DNA of 64,000 bases from JAJYSO01 sp964579505 (GCA_964579505.1 CAZOGC010000006.1:1-64000); one strand, 5' to 3'; positions 34,796 to 44,246 are shown, counted from the stretch's first letter. Notes: generated by a model from the letters alone, not told the origin. Program-made: numbers and translations.

Positions 34796-35641
34796 TTACA
34801 CGGCTACTTTTCCTTTAATGTGTGGGTATGGATTGTAATTTTCTAAGGTAAAATCCTCGTAGGTAAATGCAAAAATATCAGTTACTGCCGGATTTATTTT
34901 CATAGTTGGTAGCGGTCTCGGTTCACGAGAGATTTGCAATTTTACCTGATCAAAATGATTTTTGTAGATATGTGCATCGCCAAAAGTATGTATAAAATCT
35001 CCTGGGTCAAACTGGCATACTTGCGCTATCATCATGGTTAGCAAGGCGTACGAAGCGATATTAAAAGGAACTCCTAAAAAAATATCGGCACTGCGCTGAT
35101 ATAACTGTAAAGACAAGCGGGGCTTTCCCCCCTTTTGTTTAGGAGGTATTACATAAAACTGAAAAAAAGCATGGCAAGGAGGTAAAGCGGCTTTTCCGTT
35201 TGCCACATTTTCAGCAAAAGAAATAGAAGTATCAGGCATTACACTAGGATTCCATGCCGATACAAGCATTCTGCGGCTATTTGGATTAGTTTTTAATGTG
35301 TGAATAACATCTTTAATCTGATCGATTTCATCACTGTTCCAATTACGCCATTGGTGGCCGTAAACAGGGCCTAAATCACCGTTTTTATCAGCCCATTCGT
35401 TCCAAATGCGCACCCCGTGTTCTTGTAAATAATGAATGTTGGTGTCTCCTTTTAAAAACCATAACAACTCATATATAATTGATTTTAGGTGTAGCTTTTT
35501 AGTGGTTACTAGAGGAAATCCTTCACTTAAATCAAATCGCATTTGGTAACCAAATATGCTACGCGTACCGGTGCCCGTACGATCGCTTTTGTCAACTCCG
35601 TTTGCTAAAACATGTTTTATGAGTTCGTGATACTGCTTCAT
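34796..35641 (-). CDS. thyA: Thymidylate synthase
   Basis: Methylates dUMP to dTMP with methylene-tetrahydrofolate. The active-site Cys is in LPPCHAFFQFYV near residue 155. The phosphate loop RRMLVSAWNP is just before it, and DIFLGVPFNIASYALL follows. At 281 residues it is complete. It ends the DoxX-DUF4254-thyA transcript on the minus strand (6-base gap). Confidence 0.97.
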   Translation of the reverse strand: MKQYHELIKHVLANGVDKSDRTGTGTRSIFGYQMRFDLSEGFPLVTTKKLHLKSIIYELLWFLKGDTNIHYLQEHGVRIWNEWADKNGDLGPVYGHQWRNWNSDEIDQIKDVIHTLKTNPNSRRMLVSAWNPSVMPDTSISFAENVANGKAALPPCHAFFQFYVIPPKQKGGKPRLSLQLYQRSADIFLGVPFNIASYALLTMMIAQVCQFDPGDFIHTFGDAHIYKNHFDQVKLQISREPRPLPTMKINPAVTDIFAFTYEDFTLENYNPYPHIKGKVAV

Positions 35642-35647
35642 AAAAAA

Positions 35648-36256
35648 TTATTTTTTGGCACGTAAAACGGGGTTGAGCTCGTCGTCATTATACATTTTCA
35701 TTTGTTTATATGTTTTCATGTATTTATCACCCTTTTCAATATCGGTTAATAGTTGATCAATGGCGGTAGATAAATCAACGCGTTGTTCTTGCAATACGGC
35801 CAGTTTTTCTGCGCATGCTTTGCGGTGATTCTCAGAGGCTTCTTGGCGTTCTGCTTCTTCAGCCATATGATATAATTTTAAAGCCAAAATGGAAAGGCGA
35901 TCAACGCCCCAAGCCGGACTTTCTGTATTGATAGTGGCATTGGGTTTAACAGAGACGTCTTTGTATTTATCGAGAAAATAGCTGTCAATATACTCTACAG
36001 TATCTGTACGATCTTGGTTAGAAGCATCTATTTTTCGTTTTAATTCTAGGGCACCTACCGGATCAATTTCCGGGTCGCGAATTAGGTCTTCGTAGTGCCA
36101 TTGCACGGTATCTATCCAGCATTTGCGATACAACAGGTGTTCTAATAGTTGAGTTTCCTTGTTGTAAGGGTTTTTAAAGGGTTGATCAACCCGGTCAATC
36201 TCGTGATAGGTAAGTACTACTTGATCAAAAATTTTGTTGGCTTCAGTTGAAAACAT
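35648..36256 (-). CDS. DUF4254 domain protein
   Basis: A 202-residue soluble, helical protein of the DUF4254 family; its function is unknown. Recognisable segments are DLIRDPEIDP and PAWGVDRLSILALKLYHM. ATG 36256 is chosen: the frame extends upstream to 36373 but the added residues overlap the end of the DoxX gene and do not look like family sequence. It lies between DoxX and thyA, with 10-base and 6-base gaps, so the three are probably one operon. Confidence 0.8.
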   Translation of the reverse strand: MFSTEANKIFDQVVLTYHEIDRVDQPFKNPYNKETQLLEHLLYRKCWIDTVQWHYEDLIRDPEIDPVGALELKRKIDASNQDRTDTVEYIDSYFLDKYKDVSVKPNATINTESPAWGVDRLSILALKLYHMAEEAERQEASENHRKACAEKLAVLQEQRVDLSTAIDQLLTDIEKGDKYMKTYKQMKMYNDDELNPVLRAKK

Positions 36257-36266
36257 AGAAATTAAT

Positions 36267-36743
36267 TTATGAGGTAAACACTTTTTTGTCGGTTTTATTA
36301 TTTTTTCGGGTAAGCCACCGGTCGATAGATAGCCAGCCACTTCCGTAAATAATGAGGGCAATGCAGATACCAATTCCTAAGATATGGTATTCAAATCCTT
36401 CTCCGGGTCGTTGGCTTTCCCAATTCATAAAAATGCCATTATGCAGGTGTCCACCCATAAAAAGAGCGGTAACCAAAAAGGCCAAGGTCAAAAAAGCCAT
36501 GATGCGCCCCCAACAGCCTATAATAAGCAATATGGCTCCAATAGAAACGACCATAATTCCACAGAAACCTATAAACTTAGGAACCCCTAAAGAATGGTAG
36601 TAATTGAGTTTTGCATGAAGGCCTATTCCTCCTAAAAGCCCTAAGGTTTGTTGCAACCCGTGGAAGAGCATAACAATGCCCAATGAGATTCTGAGAAAAA
36701 AACCGGAAGCCGAATTCCCGGTGGTTAATAAACGTTTAAACAT
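36267..36743 (-). CDS. DoxX family membrane protein
   Basis: A 158-residue protein with four hydrophobic helices and the DoxX/SURF4-type segment ISLGIVMLFHGLQQ near its N-terminus. It is possibly linked to membrane redox chemistry; its substrate is unknown. A TATCTTTA box (one mismatch to TAnnTTTG) on the minus strand at plus 36784-36791 would start transcription near 36777, so ATG 36743 is preferred to the upstream codon at 36794. Confidence 0.8.
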   Translation of the reverse strand: MFKRLLTTGNSASGFFLRISLGIVMLFHGLQQTLGLLGGIGLHAKLNYYHSLGVPKFIGFCGIMVVSIGAILLIIGCWGRIMAFLTLAFLVTALFMGGHLHNGIFMNWESQRPGEGFEYHILGIGICIALIIYGSGWLSIDRWLTRKNNKTDKKVFTS

Positions 36744-36817
36744 GGTGTGTAACTTTAGATTGCCCCTTTTCTCAAAGAACAGGTAAAGATACAATTTTGT
36801 CTTGCTAAAAAAAGAGA

Positions 36818-37495
36818 TTATGCCTTGTTCTTTCCGGCAATAATAAGCACAAATTCTCCGCGTGGTTTTTGGTTTTCAAAATGAGCGATGAGTTCGCTTA
36901 GGGTGCCGCGCACAGTTTCTTCGTGCAATTTGGTCAACTCTCTAGAAACGGATGCTTGCCGAGTAGCCCCTAAATATTTTTGTAAATCTTGTAGGGTTTT
37001 AAGCAATTTATAGGGTGATTCATACACTACCATAGTGCGTGTTTCTTCGGCTAGTAGGTTAAGACGTGTTTGTCGTCCTTTTTTCTTCGGAAGAAACCCT
37101 TCAAAAATAAATTTATCATTAGGAAGGCCGCTGTTAACCAGTGCAGGAACAAAGGCCGTAGCGCCGGGAAGGCATTCTACGGCCACATGATTTTCTACAC
37201 AAGCCCGAACCAATAAAAAACCGGGGTCTGAAATGGCAGGAGTACCGGCATCGGTAATTAAAGCAGCCGTTTCGCCATTTTTTAACCGTTGAATAATTTT
37301 AGCGGTAGTTTGGTGCTCGTTAAACATGTGATGGCTTACCATAGGGGTAGATATCTCAAAATGTTTTAAGAGCTTTCCGCTGTTGCGGGTGTCTTCTGCT
37401 AAAATAAAATCAACTTCTTTTAGTAAACGCACTCCTCTAAAAGTCATATCTTCTAGATTGCCAATAGGAGTCGGTACTAAATATAATTGAGCCAT
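36818..37495 (-). CDS. rsmI: 16S rRNA (cytidine(1402)-2'-O)-methyltransferase
   Basis: Methylates the ribose of C1402 in 16S rRNA using SAM. It is a tetrapyrrole-methylase-type fold (225 residues) with the N-terminal motif YLVPTPIGNLEDMT and the substrate-loop segment EDTRNSGKLLKHF, and the ALITDAGTPAISDPG signature. It lies 22 bases behind asd in the same direction, so the two may be co-transcribed. Confidence 0.95.
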   Translation of the reverse strand: MAQLYLVPTPIGNLEDMTFRGVRLLKEVDFILAEDTRNSGKLLKHFEISTPMVSHHMFNEHQTTAKIIQRLKNGETAALITDAGTPAISDPGFLLVRACVENHVAVECLPGATAFVPALVNSGLPNDKFIFEGFLPKKKGRQTRLNLLAEETRTMVVYESPYKLLKTLQDLQKYLGATRQASVSRELTKLHEETVRGTLSELIAHFENQKPRGEFVLIIAGKNKA

Positions 37496-37517
37496 GGGGT
37501 TGTGATGAGCTGAGGTT

Positions 37518-38537
37518 TTATCGTTTTAGATTGACCTTGGTATAGGCTTTATCTTTTTTTCTCTTTACTAAAAATTCGGCAATTTGAACCGCATTAGTAG
37601 CGGCTCCTTTTCGTAAGTTGTCGGCTACTATCCACATATTTAAAGTTTTTTCTTGGGTAAAATCTCTACGAATGCGTCCCACAAAAACATCGTCTTTGCC
37701 CTGTGCAAAAAGTGGCATTGGATACACGTTCATTTCAGGATTATCACGTAGAGCTATGCCCGGAAAATTGCGCAATGATTTTCTGACTTCAGAAAGAGTG
37801 AAATCTTTTTCAAATTCAATATTTACGGATTCGCTATGCCCACCTACCACCGGAATACGAATGGCGGTAGCTGAAACCTTGATGCTGTCATCACCAATAA
37901 TTTTTTTGGTTTCGTTGGTGAGTTTCATCTCTTCTTTGGTATATCCATTTTCTTGAAAGACGTCACAATGAGGAATGGCGTTGCGGTGTATGGGATAGGG
38001 ATATGCCATTTTTCCTTTTATACCGTTTTGCTCATTATTAAGTTGTTCTACGGCTTTTTTGCCGCTTCCGGTAATAGATTGATAGGTAGAAACCACCACA
38101 CGTTTAATTTTATAATCGCGGTGTAAAGGTTTTAAAGCCATCACCAACTGTATGGTAGAGCAGTTAGGGTTGGCAATAATTTTGTCTTTGTCTGTTAACG
38201 TGTCTCCGTTTATTTCAGGAACAATCAATTTTTTGGTAGGGTCCATACGCCAGGCAGAAGAATTGTCAATAACAACGGTTCCGACGGCCGCAAATTTTGG
38301 TGCCCAAGCCAATGAAGCTTCGCTTCCGGCAGAAAATATGGCAAAGTCCGGTTTTAAAGCTACAGCATCGGCAATGGCATGTACAGGGTACTCCTTCTCC
38401 TTATATTTTATCATTTTTCCGACTGACTTTTCGGAGGCTACGGGGATTAATTCGTCAATAGGAAAATTGCGTTCTTCTAGAACTTCGAGCATTACACGGC
38501 CTACTAAACCGGTGGCTCCAACAACAGCTACTCTCAT
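37518..38537 (-). CDS. asd: Aspartate-semialdehyde dehydrogenase
   Basis: Reduces aspartyl phosphate to aspartate semialdehyde for lysine, threonine, methionine and diaminopimelate. The Rossmann motif VVGATGLVGRVM is at residues 4-15. The active-site Cys is in NPNCSTIQ near 127, and the second His is in the segment GGHSESVN. 339 residues. It is followed by rsmI. Confidence 0.95.
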   Translation of the reverse strand: MRVAVVGATGLVGRVMLEVLEERNFPIDELIPVASEKSVGKMIKYKEKEYPVHAIADAVALKPDFAIFSAGSEASLAWAPKFAAVGTVVIDNSSAWRMDPTKKLIVPEINGDTLTDKDKIIANPNCSTIQLVMALKPLHRDYKIKRVVVSTYQSITGSGKKAVEQLNNEQNGIKGKMAYPYPIHRNAIPHCDVFQENGYTKEEMKLTNETKKIIGDDSIKVSATAIRIPVVGGHSESVNIEFEKDFTLSEVRKSLRNFPGIALRDNPEMNVYPMPLFAQGKDDVFVGRIRRDFTQEKTLNMWIVADNLRKGAATNAVQIAEFLVKRKKDKAYTKVNLKR

Positions 38538-38554
38538 TTTTAGGGTAAATTAAG

Positions 38555-38629
38555 GCATCCTATGGTGGAGTATTAAACAGGATGCGGTTGTGAATATAAG
38601 ACTTCAAGAAGGTAGCCCTCTTTGAAGTC
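38555..38629. repeat. Two inverted repeats between asd and the dioxygenase gene
   Basis: GCATCCT (38555-38561) pairs with AGGATGC (38579-38585), and GACTTCAA (38600-38607) pairs with TTGAAGTC (38622-38629). They fill most of the 119-base gap and lie downstream of the dioxygenase gene and upstream of asd on the minus strand. One or both may be a terminator, though neither is followed by a strong T-run, or part of an asd leader. Confidence 0.45.
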
Positions 38630-38656
38630 GCGAACTAATTGAAATTTAAGGTTTGT

Positions 38657-39196
38657 TTATTCTTCGGTTACAAAACGTGGGTCTACCGGCATAACGTGTC
38701 CACAGTTCTTACAAGTACGAAGGTCTTTACTGGCATAAAATGTTTTAAAATGGGGAAGAAAGTCTTTTTCTATATCGTTTAATGGAAAATAAACTTCGTG
38801 AAGTTTGTGATTACATTCGTCACAATACCAAATCAGCCCATCTTTTCCTCCTTTTCCCATGCGTTTTCGCTCAACCACCAATCCGATAGATTCTTCTTTT
38901 CGTACGGGTGAGTGTGGCACTTTGGCAGGGTTTAAATACATATCACCGGGACCGAGTTCAAGCACTTTTTTCTCTCCATTTTCTTGAATATGCACCTCAA
39001 TATGCCCTTCTAATTGGTAGAACAATTCTTCGGTTTCGTTATAATGAAAATCTTTACGAGCATTGGGACCGGCCACTACCATTACAATATAGTCTCCCGC
39101 ATCTTTATACAAATTACGGTTGCCAATGGGCGGCTTTAAGGTGTCGCGATTTTCGTCTATCCATTGTTGTAGGTTAAAAGGTCCTTGAATTGCCAT
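38657..39196 (-). CDS. 3-hydroxyanthranilate 3,4-dioxygenase
   Basis: Opens the ring of 3-hydroxyanthranilate in the kynurenine pathway, giving the precursor of quinolinate/NAD. From ATG 39196 the protein has 179 residues: a cupin with Fe ligands in KDFHYNETEELFYQ and PHSP, and a C-terminal rubredoxin-like metal site with CDEC and CKNC. Using the longer frame to 39217 would put the start inside the -7 box. No other kynurenine-pathway gene is adjacent. Confidence 0.93.
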   Translation of the reverse strand: MAIQGPFNLQQWIDENRDTLKPPIGNRNLYKDAGDYIVMVVAGPNARKDFHYNETEELFYQLEGHIEVHIQENGEKKVLELGPGDMYLNPAKVPHSPVRKEESIGLVVERKRMGKGGKDGLIWYCDECNHKLHEVYFPLNDIEKDFLPHFKTFYASKDLRTCKNCGHVMPVDPRFVTEE

Positions 39197-39216
39197 AGCT
39201 TTATGTCTTAAAGTCA

Positions 39217-39224
39217 CAAAGTTA
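39217..39224 (-). promoter_or_regulatory. -7 box of the 3-hydroxyanthranilate dioxygenase gene
   Basis: The minus strand reads TAACTTTG (plus 39217-39224), an exact match, placing the transcript start near 39211 and ATG 39196 about 15 bases downstream. No -33 element is clear. Confidence 0.45.
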
Positions 39225-39274
39225 TAAAAATTTGAAGTTATTTAGCCTACTCTTTAATAAGATAAAGTGCAGGT

Positions 39275-40705
39275 TTAGTCAATTTGTGAAATCCGAAGCG
39301 TATTTACCATCCCTTTAGCTTCTACCGGCATGGCGGCTAGATTAACTATAAAATCGCCTTTTTGTACAAATTTATTTTTCTTTGCCATAGAGTTTACATC
39401 TTTAATGGTTTCATCTGTACTCAAAAATTTATCGTAATAAAAGGCTTGTACGCCCCATAATAAACTCAGTTGAGAGATAATGCGGCGGTTGGCGCTAAAG
39501 GCTAAAATGTTTACGTTAGGACGCCAAGCAGAAATTTGAAAAGCGGTGTAGCCACTATTGGTTAGGGTGCAAACGGCTTTAGCGTTAATCTCATCGGCAG
39601 TTAAGGCGGCGTGGTAACAAATAGACTTTGTTATGTATCGGTTAGTGATTATTTGTGGTGGATCTTCCGGCACGTTTATAAGTTCAGAATTTTCTACGCT
39701 CATAGCAATTTGTGCCATCTTTTTAACTACGGCAACCGGGTTTTTTCCTACTGAAGTTTCGCCACTAAGCATCACCGCATCGGCTCCGTCCATAACCGAG
39801 TTGGCTACATCGTTTACTTCAGCACGTGTAGGGGTAAGTCCATCAATCATACTCTCCATCATTTGGGTGGCAATAATTACCGGAATACGGGCTCTTTTGG
39901 CACGGTTTACCAATTTTTTTTGAATAAGGGGTACTTCATGTGCCGGTACTTCAACGCCTAAATCACCGCGAGCAACCATTAACCCATCGCAATGAGGAAT
40001 AATTTTGTCTATATTTTTTACTCCTTCGGGTTTTTCTATCTTCGCAATAATAGGTATCTTATGTTCACTTTCTTTAGCAATTAAATCTTGTAAAATTTGT
40101 AGATCTTCTCCTGAACGTACAAAAGATAGAGCAATCCAATCTACTTTTTGACCGACAGCAAAATGAGCATCTTTCAAGTCTTTCTCTGTCATAGCCGGGA
40201 GTGATATTTTCGTATTGGGCAAGTTTACTCCTTTTCTAGAGCGCAAGGGGCCTCCTTGAATCACTTGAGCTACTACCTCATCTTTTTTGTTGGTTTTTAC
40301 CACTTCAAAAATAAGTTTGCCATCGTCTAACAAGATGCGCTCTTTGGCTTTTACATCTTTTGGAAACTCTTTATAGTTCATATAAACGCGTTGCGCAGTA
40401 CCCGGAAAAGGTTTTCCGGTGGCAAAAGTAATTTTATCGCCTTTGGCCACTACTACTTCGTCTTTCATAGCGCCTATACGCAATTTAGGACCTTGTAAAT
40501 CGGCTAAAATACCAATGTTTAACCCTAGCTTTTTACTGATAGATCGAATGAGTTTAATCTTATTCTTGGCATCGTCATAACGGGCGTGAGAGAAATTAAT
40601 TCTAAATACATTTACGCCATTTTTCATCATGGCCTCTAAGGTTTTTTTTGAATCGGTTGAGGGGCCTAGTGTAGCTACTATTTTCGTCTTTTTTATCCTT
40701 CGCAT
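39275..40705 (-). CDS. pyk: Pyruvate kinase
   Basis: Transfers phosphate from phosphoenolpyruvate to ADP, the last step of glycolysis. 476 residues with the N-terminal segment KIVATLGPSTDS and the active-site region IIAKIEKPEGVKN. The substrate loop ARGDLGVEVP and PVIIATQMMESM are also present. It overlaps the IPExxxVDY gene by one base (TGATG) and is the last gene of the acpP-fabF-rnc cluster. Confidence 0.97.
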   Translation of the reverse strand: MRRIKKTKIVATLGPSTDSKKTLEAMMKNGVNVFRINFSHARYDDAKNKIKLIRSISKKLGLNIGILADLQGPKLRIGAMKDEVVVAKGDKITFATGKPFPGTAQRVYMNYKEFPKDVKAKERILLDDGKLIFEVVKTNKKDEVVAQVIQGGPLRSRKGVNLPNTKISLPAMTEKDLKDAHFAVGQKVDWIALSFVRSGEDLQILQDLIAKESEHKIPIIAKIEKPEGVKNIDKIIPHCDGLMVARGDLGVEVPAHEVPLIQKKLVNRAKRARIPVIIATQMMESMIDGLTPTRAEVNDVANSVMDGADAVMLSGETSVGKNPVAVVKKMAQIAMSVENSELINVPEDPPQIITNRYITKSICYHAALTADEINAKAVCTLTNSGYTAFQISAWRPNVNILAFSANRRIISQLSLLWGVQAFYYDKFLSTDETIKDVNSMAKKNKFVQKGDFIVNLAAMPVEAKGMVNTLRISQID

Positions 40706-41172
40706 CAGTCAAATATTAAATTTTTGTAAGACCGTAGGCTCGTTATTTCTACAGTGGCTACTGCCGACAGTTGCCGTATGGTCTTCAATTTGGTTACTAC
40801 TTCAGTTAGGTTGTCTATTCCTTTGATTTCTAAGAAATAGTTTACCTTTTTTTGTTCTGGTATAAGAAAGGTTAAATAACGTTCTTCTTCTTGAAAAAGA
40901 GAAGTTATTTTCTCCTTTTTTGTGGGCTTGGTTTCTGCCTTGTTGGCCACCAGATAATAGTCTACAAGGTTTTTTTGATCTATGTAATGATAAAGTGGAT
41001 GGAGCGCTATGCCGTTTTTGTGCTGAACGTCTACATCTGCTTCTCTTTTTAAGCTAGTTTCTAAAACACGGTTAATGAGATAGACTACTCTATAGATTTC
41101 GAACGCACTGTATAAGGCAATGAGGCTTATTTCTTCTGTTGCGTCTTCTTCTGTAAGAATAATCGTTTTCAT
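40705..41172 (-). CDS. IPExxxVDY family protein
   Basis: A small protein (155 residues) of the Bacteroidota-specific IPExxxVDY family, named for a motif seen here as IPEQKKVNYF (Asn instead of Asp) near residue 103. Function is unknown. Position between rnc and pyk, with translational coupling to pyk, is the standard flavobacterial context. No membrane or signal segment is seen. Confidence 0.8.
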   Translation of the reverse strand: MKTIILTEEDATEEISLIALYSAFEIYRVVYLINRVLETSLKREADVDVQHKNGIALHPLYHYIDQKNLVDYYLVANKAETKPTKKEKITSLFQEEERYLTFLIPEQKKVNYFLEIKGIDNLTEVVTKLKTIRQLSAVATVEITSLRSYKNLIFD

Positions 41173-41231
41173 TATTACCTCGCTTTGATTGCTGAAAGGA
41201 GAGGAGAAGGTTTTTCGGAAAAGGACAAATT

Positions 41232-41969
41232 TTATTCGTCTATTTTATCCTGAAAGACATAATAAGCACGTTTTGCTGCCTTCTCTTCTGCTTTTTTCTT
41301 GGAGGTAGAACGGGCTTTAGCTACCACAGTGCCCGAAATGAGGAGTTCTACAGCAAAATGCTTCGTATCCTCTTTTCCTAAATCCTCTTTATCTCTAAAC
41401 TTAAACGTCTTTTTTTCTTTCTGACACCATTCAATTAAGTGACTTTTATAGCTCACTATCTTACCTTCAAGACGATCAATATCTACATAATTTTGTATAA
41501 CTTGCTGATGAATAAACTTTTCACAACATTTATACCCTTTATCTTTATAAATGGCTCCTACTAATGCCTCAAACAAGTTGCCATGAATGTTTTCTCCGAG
41601 GCGCTCCGGATGCTCATCGGCATCCATAAAATGAGTGAGCCCAAAATCTTGCCCAATTTTATTTAACGATTGTCGGCTTACAATCTTGGCGCGCATTTGT
41701 GTAAGATATCCTTCATCTGCAGAAGGTAGTTCATCAAACAAATAGGCAGCTACCACCGCCCCTAAAATGGCGTCGCCCAGAAATTCGAGTCTTTCAAAAC
41801 TAACCACATTTCCGAATCGATCTTTTTTTTGCCGCGATCGATGGGTAAAAGCCCGCTGATAATAACTTAGGTTTTTGGGCGAAAACCCGAGTATATTTTG
41901 AAGATCCATAAAAAAATCCCCGTTTTTCGTGTAACGGGAATTTAAGATGTTTCGGATAACACTCATCAA
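41232..41969 (-). CDS. rnc: Ribonuclease III
   Basis: Cleaves double-stranded RNA in rRNA processing and mRNA decay. 245 residues: catalytic domain with ERLEFLGDAILGAVV near residues 59-73, then a double-stranded RNA-binding domain at the C-terminus (SYKSHLIEWCQ to KKKAEEKAAKRAYYVF). The start is nine bases after fabF. Met-1 and later Met codons exist; ATG 41969 gives a short extra N-terminus, with Met-2 and Met-21 as alternatives. Confidence 0.95.
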   Translation of the reverse strand: MMSVIRNILNSRYTKNGDFFMDLQNILGFSPKNLSYYQRAFTHRSRQKKDRFGNVVSFERLEFLGDAILGAVVAAYLFDELPSADEGYLTQMRAKIVSRQSLNKIGQDFGLTHFMDADEHPERLGENIHGNLFEALVGAIYKDKGYKCCEKFIHQQVIQNYVDIDRLEGKIVSYKSHLIEWCQKEKKTFKFRDKEDLGKEDTKHFAVELLISGTVVAKARSTSKKKAEEKAAKRAYYVFQDKIDE

Positions 41970-41978
41970 AAATTTTTA

Positions 41979-43232
41979 TCAACTTACCACTTTTCGGAGT
42001 AATATACAAGCATTATGTCCTCCAAAACCAAAGGTATTGCTCATAGCAATAGTTACTTCGCGCTCTTGTGCTTTATTGAGCGTAAGGTTGAGTTCAGGAT
42101 CAATATTTTCGTCTTGAACCTCGTGGTTTATAGTAGGAGGTACAATACTATTTTTCATAGCTAGCACAGAAGCAATGGCCTCAATAGCCCCGGCTGCCCC
42201 CAATAAGTGGCCGGTCATTGACTTCGTTGAGTTAATATTGATTTTTTTACTGTGCTCGCCAAATACTTTTTTAATGGCTTTAATCTCGGCAATATCACCT
42301 AGTAAGGTAGAGGTGCCGTGGGTGTTAATGGCGTCTACTTCTTCAGGGGTAATGTGTGCATCGCGTAAGCAATTTTTCATCACTGCCACAACGCCATCTC
42401 CTTCAGGGTGCGGTGCTGTCATATGGTAGGCATCTGCAGAGAGACCGCCACCAATTACTTCCGCATAAATTTTAGCGCCTCGGGCTTTGGCGTGTTCGTA
42501 TTCTTCTAATACTAATGCTCCGGAACCTTCGCCTAATACAAACCCATCGCGATTCGCATCAAATGGGCGAGAGGCTCTTTGCGGGTCATCGTTTCGAGTA
42601 GACAAAGCGCGCATAGCGTTAAAACCACCCATACCGGCTATGGTTACGGCGGCTTCACTTCCTCCGGTAACGACCACATCGGTGTGGCCTAACCGAATAG
42701 AATTTAAGGCATCTATAATAGCATTAGCTGAAGAAGCACAGGCAGAGACCGTTGTGTAGTTAGGTCCCATAAAACCGTGTTTGATAGAAATATTGCCCGG
42801 GGCAATATCGGCTATCATTTTAGGAATAAAGAAGGGGTTAAAACGAGGCGTACCGTTGCCATCGGCAAAGTTTATAACTTCATTTTGAAAAGTTTCTAAA
42901 CCACCAATGCCGGCTCCCCATATTACACCAATCCGAAATTTGTCAACCTTATCTAGGTCAATTTCAGAATCAGCAATAGCTTCGTCTGAAGCTACAATAG
43001 CGTACTGGGCAAATTTGTCAAGCTTTCTGATTTCTTTACGGTCAAAATAACCATTAAAATCAAATCCTTTGATTTCACAGGCAAATTTGGTTTTGAACTT
43101 TTCAGCATCAAAATGCGTAATAGGTGCGCCGCCGCTTTTACCACTTACCAGACCGGCCCAATATTCTTCAATATTATTGCCAATAGGGGTTATTGCCCCT
43201 AGACCAGTAATGACTGCCCGTTTTAACTCCAT
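41979..43232 (-). CDS. fabF: Beta-ketoacyl-ACP synthase II
   Basis: Condenses malonyl-ACP with acyl-ACP in fatty acid elongation. 417 residues. The Cys-His-His triad is visible: Cys in VSACASSANAI near residue 165, His in NTHGTSTLLGD near 305, and His in GHLLGAAGAIE near 342. It lies 34 bases after acpP and 9 before rnc, in the usual order. Confidence 0.97.
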   Translation of the reverse strand: MELKRAVITGLGAITPIGNNIEEYWAGLVSGKSGGAPITHFDAEKFKTKFACEIKGFDFNGYFDRKEIRKLDKFAQYAIVASDEAIADSEIDLDKVDKFRIGVIWGAGIGGLETFQNEVINFADGNGTPRFNPFFIPKMIADIAPGNISIKHGFMGPNYTTVSACASSANAIIDALNSIRLGHTDVVVTGGSEAAVTIAGMGGFNAMRALSTRNDDPQRASRPFDANRDGFVLGEGSGALVLEEYEHAKARGAKIYAEVIGGGLSADAYHMTAPHPEGDGVVAVMKNCLRDAHITPEEVDAINTHGTSTLLGDIAEIKAIKKVFGEHSKKININSTKSMTGHLLGAAGAIEAIASVLAMKNSIVPPTINHEVQDENIDPELNLTLNKAQEREVTIAMSNTFGFGGHNACILLRKVVS

Positions 43233-43266
43233 ACTCTATTTCTAGTTAATTTTTTTGTAGGTATAC

Positions 43267-43503
43267 TTATTTTTTTGCTTCTTCAATATAAGAAACAGCT
43301 TGGCCTACAGTAGCAATGTTTTCAGCTTGATCATCAGGGATTTGAATATCAAATTCTTTTTCAAATTCCATAATCAGTTCTACGGTATCCAAAGAATCCG
43401 CACCTAGATCGTTGGTGAAACTTGCTTCGTTTGAAACTTCATTCTCATCAACACCGAGCTTATCAACGATGATTGCTTTTACTTTTGATGCAATGTCTGA
43501 CAT
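43267..43503 (-). CDS. acpP: Acyl carrier protein
   Basis: The 78-residue carrier of growing acyl chains, with the phosphopantetheine Ser in GADSLDTVEL near residue 36-37. Highly acidic and helical. It opens the acpP-fabF-rnc-IPExxxVDY-pyk transcript on the minus strand, from the box at 43537-43544. Confidence 0.98.
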   Translation of the reverse strand: MSDIASKVKAIIVDKLGVDENEVSNEASFTNDLGADSLDTVELIMEFEKEFDIQIPDDQAENIATVGQAVSYIEEAKK

Positions 43504-43536
43504 AATGTTTTAATTTTTTGATTTGTTTTTAAGGAG

Positions 43537-43544
43537 CAAAAATA
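43537..43544 (-). promoter_or_regulatory. -7 box of the acpP operon
   Basis: The minus strand reads TATTTTTG (plus 43537-43544), exact to TAnnTTTG. It gives a leader of about 25-30 bases before the ATG at 43503. No -33 TTG is seen at the normal distance. Confidence 0.45.
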
Positions 43545-43656
43545 TAAAACTTTCTCATAATACAGATTTTTATCTAAAAAAAGTGTGAGTCGCCCCCTGT
43601 CTTATAGGAAAAGTACTAACTTTCGCTCCTTGCAATTTAGTAATAAATTTAAGATT

Positions 43657-44244
43657 TTGAAAGTAAAAGAAAAACTCCCTAAAAAAATAGTAATAATGGC
43701 CTCCGGGCGCGGTACCAATGCGCGTGCTATTATAGATTATTTTGCAGGCAATATGCAGGTAGAAGTATCGTTGGTGCTGTCTAATAATGCGGATGCAGGA
43801 GTATTGGATATTGCGGCAGAAAGAGGCATACCTACTTTAAGTTTTACGCGAAAATCTTTTTATAAAACGGAAGAAATTATCAATGTTTTGACGGCTATTC
43901 AGCCGGATTTGATCATTTTAGCGGGGTTTATGTGGATGATTCCTCAAAATATAATAACGACTTTTCCGCATCAAATTATAAATATTCATCCGGCATTATT
44001 ACCTAAATATGGTGGAAAAGGCATGTATGGCAGCCATGTACATCGGGCGGTGTTGGCGCATAAAGAGCGAGAATCGGGAATTACGATTCATTATGTAAAT
44101 GAACATTATGACGAAGGAAAAATTATTGCCCGGTTTAAGACGTCAATTACTTCTGAAGACGATTTGGCTTCTTTAGAGACAAAAATTCATCAGCTAGAAC
44201 ACGCTCACTATGCCCCGGTAATTGAGCAACTTTTATTTTCATAA
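43657..44244 (+). CDS. purN: Phosphoribosylglycinamide formyltransferase
   Basis: Transfers formyl from formyl-tetrahydrofolate to GAR in purine synthesis. The GAR-binding motif MASGRGTNARAI and the catalytic segment NIHPALLPKYGGKGMYGSHVH (Asn-His-Asp set) are clear. The frame opens at GTG 43585, but a TAACTTTC box (one mismatch) at 43617-43624 would place the transcript start near 43631. TTG 43657 then gives 195 residues, a normal length. The start remains uncertain. It is followed by RNase H1 two bases later. Confidence 0.9.
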   Translation: MKVKEKLPKKIVIMASGRGTNARAIIDYFAGNMQVEVSLVLSNNADAGVLDIAAERGIPTLSFTRKSFYKTEEIINVLTAIQPDLIILAGFMWMIPQNIITTFPHQIINIHPALLPKYGGKGMYGSHVHRAVLAHKERESGITIHYVNEHYDEGKIIARFKTSITSEDDLASLETKIHQLEHAHYAPVIEQLLFS

Positions 44245-44246
44245 AG

